DNA of 64,000 bases, taken from NCBI GenBank assembly GCA_022496205.1, contig WTXD01000099.1, forward strand, positions 1 through 64,000, in the 5' to 3' direction. Origin of the DNA: Gloeopeniophorella convolvens. Taxonomy: Eukaryota > Basidiomycota > Agaricomycetes > Russulales. This document shows, one piece after another, positions 59,987 through 64,000 of the stretch (the first letter of the stretch is position 1; every line of letters starts with the position of its first letter). A model generated the notes under the pieces. It was given only the letters and a program-made list of their open reading frames with translations, was not told the DNA's origin and did no database searches. The translations under genes were made by a program, and so were the position numbers.

Positions 59987-61868
59987 GTAAGCGCAAGTCC
60001 GGAAGTTCCAGAAGTAAAGTACTTGCCTCAGTCAGTGAAGTCAACAGACTGAGGCTACAAGGGCAAAAACAGTGTCCTTTATATACACAAAAGGAGTGTG
60101 GTTTGCATGTGATAAACAACAGCAACATGTGATAACCAGAGACTCATGTGAAAGCGGAACTAAAGTGGGTCGACCGGAACTGCAGGTGGGTCAACCCGGA
60201 ACTGCATGTGGGTCATGGAAGCAAGGGGGTCTCGAACCTGCAGCCAGAAACTGGGGGTCGCATTTCCTCAATACCGATAGGGGGTTGGACTAACTAGGTA
60301 CGTAAGCAGGCACGTGATTAGTCATCAGGGGCATCTACCAAATAGCGAAAGATAAGATTAAAACACGTCGTTATCCTGTTTCTCGTGTGCTGGGAACCTC
60401 CCGCGCTCAACCCTCAGGCGACCTGCAAGGAGTCTAGTCATGCATTATGCAGCGCACCACCCCACCGTCATTCATCCCGTGCGTTGCGACAATATTCCCG
60501 CGCCCGTCACTGTTGTCACGGTGTGCGACGTCATCATGGTCGACAAGGCCTCACCTGACTCCTATAACGACACCCATGCCGATCCAACCCCCATGCCCGC
60601 CATCCTTAGCACCCCTGCCATCATTCCCGGGTCCTCAGTCATCTCTGTGACCCGCCAACTGACCGTTTCCGTGCAGGCGCCCCGAAGGAGAGTGCACACG
60701 CTTAAATCGTGTCACACGGCCCTGCGCCACACCGCAACAACGCTGATGTGCTAGTGCAGCAGGTCCCGCTGCATAGCGCCGCCGCGACGTGGTGCAGCGA
60801 CACGCGCCCTGCGGAAGCGCCGCCGCTGCCCCCGCCATGCGGTTCCATTGACGGAAACGGTGACGGCGCGGCCGTTCTCGTGCCCGCCTCCCAACTCGTC
60901 ACAATGACGATGACGATGACATCACTTCCACCCTCGTCGCGCGGCCCCATTACAAAACGGGGTGACACGAACACGCCGTCACCACGAGCCCCTCTACGCA
61001 GTGATGCCACCGTGACATGGCGCGCCGACCCGCGCATCCCCACTTCCCCACCGCGCTCCAACGAGTGCAGCTTCACCTTCCCGGACGAGCACAGTCACAC
61101 CATACTCATGTTCAACTCACCACCCCTGCCGCTATGCGATTGTGCACGCGCAGCCCCTGCCGCTACCCCATGCGCCACTGCTTGCCACGCCAAACCACTG
61201 CCGCGCTCTGACGAGCGCGGTTCCACTCTCCTGGTCGAGGATGGCATCCCCAGCCTCGCATCCGCCCCACCGCCCCGCCACCTCACAACTGCATGCGCAG
61301 CTTCCCGCGCGCCTTGAGCGCTGCATCGGACTGCCGTGGCTGCACTGCCACGTTCAGGGCCGGTCCCCACATCCTCCCACCACTACCACAAAATCCCGTG
61401 CGCAACATTGACTTTGCAAGTGCAAGCAGCAACAGTGTGCATGCCACTGCTCCGCCAACTCCATTGTCCCGCGCCAATGCGGTCTTGGACTAGCGACACA
61501 CAACCATACTAGAATAGTGCCCAAAATGCTTATTAGACACGTTTCCAGACTTAATGGAGAACTTTAGAGTACCATCCGGCCATCACTGGCCAAAAATCAG
61601 CCAATTTATGAGGGGGTGCAACTTTCTGATAGGACCATCACCGGACCAACTAACTACCTAACGTCCGGTCCCGGCCTGCCGGCCCGAGACCCCTTGCATG
61701 GAAGGGCCCGGAAGAATCTAGAACAGGAACGAGAGTAGGTACAGCCTTAGGGGCTAGAACATAATGATGTCATATACATTGTAGATCAGATAGCTCGCAG
61801 ACCACCAAGTCCCTTATCTAATCTAATCAGAGACGTCCTTTCTGTCCTGAGTCCTGTCCATCTTAACA
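59987..61868 (-). mobile_element. Truncated Copia LTR split by a hAT-like insertion
   Basis: 59987-60221 and 61705-61868 together make 399 bases that correspond exactly to positions 128-526 of the 526-bp LTR. The first 127 bases are missing. The split is the insertion at 60222-61696. The right end tcttaaca is a mutated TCAACA. Confidence 0.92.
60222..61696. mobile_element. Non-autonomous hAT-like DNA element
   Basis: The 1,475-bp insertion begins CAAGGGGGTCTCG and ends CGAGACCCCTTG, giving inverted ends of ~12 matching bases. It is flanked by a perfect 8-bp duplication CATGGAAG (60214-60221 and 61697-61704). The uninterrupted target is present in the intact LTRs. An 8-bp duplication and CAAGGG-type ends fit hAT elements. 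No transposase is encoded. The interior (60440-61490) is GC-rich with long overlapping frames on both strands but no recognisable family; it could be captured host sequence. Confidence 0.85.
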
Positions 61869-63120
61869 CTTCGGGACCGCAAGCAAGCCCAACATCGAGC
61901 ATCACAGTACATGATCAAGGATGGTCGACTATGGCGCATACATGGAGGATCTAGTGTGCGCGCACGCGCGCGAACAGAGTGCGTATCACAAGCTGAGGCA
62001 GAGAAGCTTGCAGTGGAACAGCATCGCGGGGGTGACCACCTCGGCCGTGATGCCACTAAAATTGCCTTACTTGATCGCATAACCAGCCCTAATCTCGACG
62101 CCTCCATCATGCGGGCCCTGAAGACGTGCCCAGAGTGCAAAAATTTCGGACCGACGCACCTCCACGCTCTTCTCCAACCCATCACCCGCCGGCACCCTTT
62201 TGAGCTCCTGGTCGGAGACTACCTTAAACTACCAACAGGAAAAGGGGGCTACAAGATCGTAGGCCTGTACTTGGATGTCTTCTCACAGCACATTTGGGCA
62301 TTTCCCTACAAGATGGAAGTCCGGGCAAAACACACAGTCGACGCGCTACGTACCATCTTCCGCCACTTTGTGGCTCCCGAGACATTCATGACTGACAGCG
62401 GCTCTCACTTCAATGCTGCAGAAGTCCGCGAGTTCTGCGACACGCGAGGAACCAAGCATCATGTCACACCGGCATACTCACCGTGGGTCAATGGACTCGT
62501 AGAGGGCACCAACAAGATCCTCCTGAACGTGTTGCACCGACTTTGTGCACCAACAGTCGGTGAAAACGATCCACCCACTGACGACAAAGACATTCTACGC
62601 GCGTGGCCAGAGCACCTCGACGCCGCAATCGACGCACTCAACCATCGAATATTGCCAGCACTCAAATACTCGCCAAAGGAGCTGTTGCTGGGTATCACAG
62701 TAAACACAACGAAGACACCCCAGGAAGTCATGGACACCGAAACTACGGAGTTCGAGGCTGCAACGCACATAGCCTATGTCGCGCAACAGCACATCGACGG
62801 ATACGAGGCGGCAGTGTGCCACGCTGCAGCACAGAAACGCGCATTCGATAAACGCGTCCTGAAGGACACCGGTGAGGTTATTTTCGCATGAGGGCAACTC
62901 GTTCAAGTGTATCGCAGCACACTCGATGGGAACTTCAAGACAGACCGAAAACTCTTGCCCTGGTGGTCCCAACCGTACCGCATTCACGCACGAATTCGTA
63001 ACGCATACGTACTCGAGGAGCTGAACGGCACGAGCATTTCGGGCGAATTCAGCGCGCGCCGACTTCGGGCATTCCATCCACGACCGGGAAGTCAGTTGGA
63101 AGTTGAGCAGAAGGATTGGG
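61869..63120 (+). pseudogene. Ty3/Gypsy integrase fragment
   Basis: It starts within the gene directly at the LTR end (LRDRKQAQHRASQYMIKDGR) and shows the zinc-binding part H..GDHLGRDATKIAL...CPECKNFG. The catalytic core is ELLVGDYLKLPTG (Asp), FMTDSGSHFN (Asp), NGLVEGTNKILL (Glu). The C-terminal SH3-like part is QLVQVYRSTLDGNFKTDRKL, followed by LPWWSQPYRI. A TGA interrupts after DTGEVIFA (62889-62891). It lies on the plus strand, opposite to the Gypsy RT fragment at 58239-59986, so the two are not collinear parts of one intact copy. Confidence 0.92.
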
Positions 63121-64000
63121 TTCAGGAGCACGCAAGAGCAGAAGCAGAGACGGATCAGCGCGGTGAGGGTACCGCTCTATTTTCGAGAGGGGGGCATGGA
63201 ATAGGGGGTGACGCAGCAGGGGGAGAGAGAGACTTGGAGCGAGTTCGGGAACGCGAGAGAGAATGCGAGACGGTATCAGAACCGTAGCTACTCCGGGAAA
63301 TGCCGAATCTCCTCCTCCTCTGACTCTACGCCTGGCAGCAGCGCCGCCTCCAACGGTCGGTGCATCGCTTGCGCTGTCGACGGCGCCCGGCGGCGCGCAC
63401 ATTGCGCTGTATGGGCTGCGCGTGTCCGGTGCATCTCGCGCGGACCTCTTTGTTCTAGTTGCTGAGGCGGGCTGTGCATAGGAACGCTGAGGCATGTGCA
63501 GCATGCGGCGGTCAAGCGGAACTGTGCGGTGGTGGCATGGGTGCGCGCGGGCAATGATGGGACGTACGGTACATCGATCGCGCGCCGTGTCTTGCAGAGA
63601 AACTCAAGTGGCGGTGGTGTAGGTGTCGGTGCAAGCGCTGTGCAGCTCGAGTCGAGCGCGCACGAAATCGAGGCGCCGCAGGGCTAGTCGTCCCTCTTCA
63701 GTAAAGTGAATGAGCCCCCTGCGGGTTCCTCGACCCGCCGCTGCTCCTCACGCTTCGTATCATGTCGTCCCCCTCCCTCACTGGCATGAATCCTCTGTCC
63801 ACTTCACGACCGCTCGCACTGGCCGATCCAGCCCCTCGTGCGTGCTGGGCGCACGCACGTGCACGGGCGCGCACGCGTGTAACGCCTCGCGGGATGATAG
63901 ACATCGGACACACGAGGATGCCGGAAGCGCGAGGAGGAGCGCGGGGAGGCGCGCAGCACGGAGAGGAGGTGCGTCGCGTTGGCTAGGCCCTGTTCAGCGG
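63121..64000. other. GC-rich right end, no confident gene
   Basis: Gypsy similarity fades by ~63120 (gagcagaaggattgg). From 63290 two plus-strand frames (LRLAAAPPPTVGASLALSTA; CAVVAWVRAGNDGTYGTSIA) look codon-like but I recognise no family and no start, so they may be pseudogene pieces. A further GC-rich plus frame lies at 63762-63986. Confidence 0.35.

Noticed and set aside
60222..60300. tRNA-like B-box word (GGTTCGAGACC on the minus strand)
   Set aside because: It is part of the inverted end of the hAT-like element; no cloverleaf could be drawn. I found no convincing tRNA anywhere in the window.
60709..61317. 202-codon plus frame inside the hAT-like element
   Set aside because: Overlaps equally long frames on the other strand and shows no domain; kept only as unrecognised cargo.

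Overview
The window is nuclear DNA of a filamentous basidiomycete, most likely an Agaricomycete (mushroom or wood-rot fungus). Host genes are cut by many short introns (about 48-70 bases). The SPE3-LYS9 fusion is a basidiomycete trait, and the DUF6593, DUF6698 and Plavaka families are typical of Agaricomycetes. All exon boundaries were derived by eye from GT-AG sites and frame continuity.

Layout. (1) 1271-11875: a ~10.6 kb DNA transposon with short inverted ends and TGATCA-rich subterminal arrays. It carries two divergent genes, a Plavaka-type transposase (minus) and a DUF6698 gene (plus). Three solo LTRs sit inside its exons, each with a perfect 5-bp target duplication whose removal restores the reading frame. 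(2) 12363-12849: chimeric LTR debris. (3) 13247-33397: a dense conserved block holding VAC14, a tyrosine phosphatase, the spermidine synthase-saccharopine reductase fusion, a DUF6593 protein, EMC6, aspartate-semialdehyde dehydrogenase, eIF3f, TOM7 (51 residues), an RNF220-like RING E3, UreF, an F-box protein and the AFG1 ATPase. (4) 33848-39392: three paralogous alpha/beta hydrolases, of which the middle one is dead and has lost its catalytic serine. (5) 40830-42250: a Mlp1/TPR nuclear-basket pseudogene. (6) 42962-44369: a MaoC/hydratase-2 gene with a 6-base microexon. (7) 44370-49764: repeat-rich DNA with a foldback element, a small TATA-driven gene for a 46-residue secreted Kex2-type peptide, and a cytochrome P450 pseudogene. 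(8) 49765-63290: a nested retroelement cluster made of a solo Copia LTR, a Copia element with nearly identical LTRs but a broken polyprotein, a Gypsy fragment, a Copia LTR split by a non-autonomous hAT-like element with an 8-bp target duplication, and a Gypsy integrase fragment on the opposite strand.

The host genes cover unrelated housekeeping roles: PI(3,5)P2 signalling, lysine, threonine and polyamine metabolism, translation initiation, mitochondrial import and quality control, ER membrane insertion, and urease maturation. No gene cluster is evident apart from the hydrolase array. The best leads for new biology are the two-gene transposon and the small secreted peptide gene.
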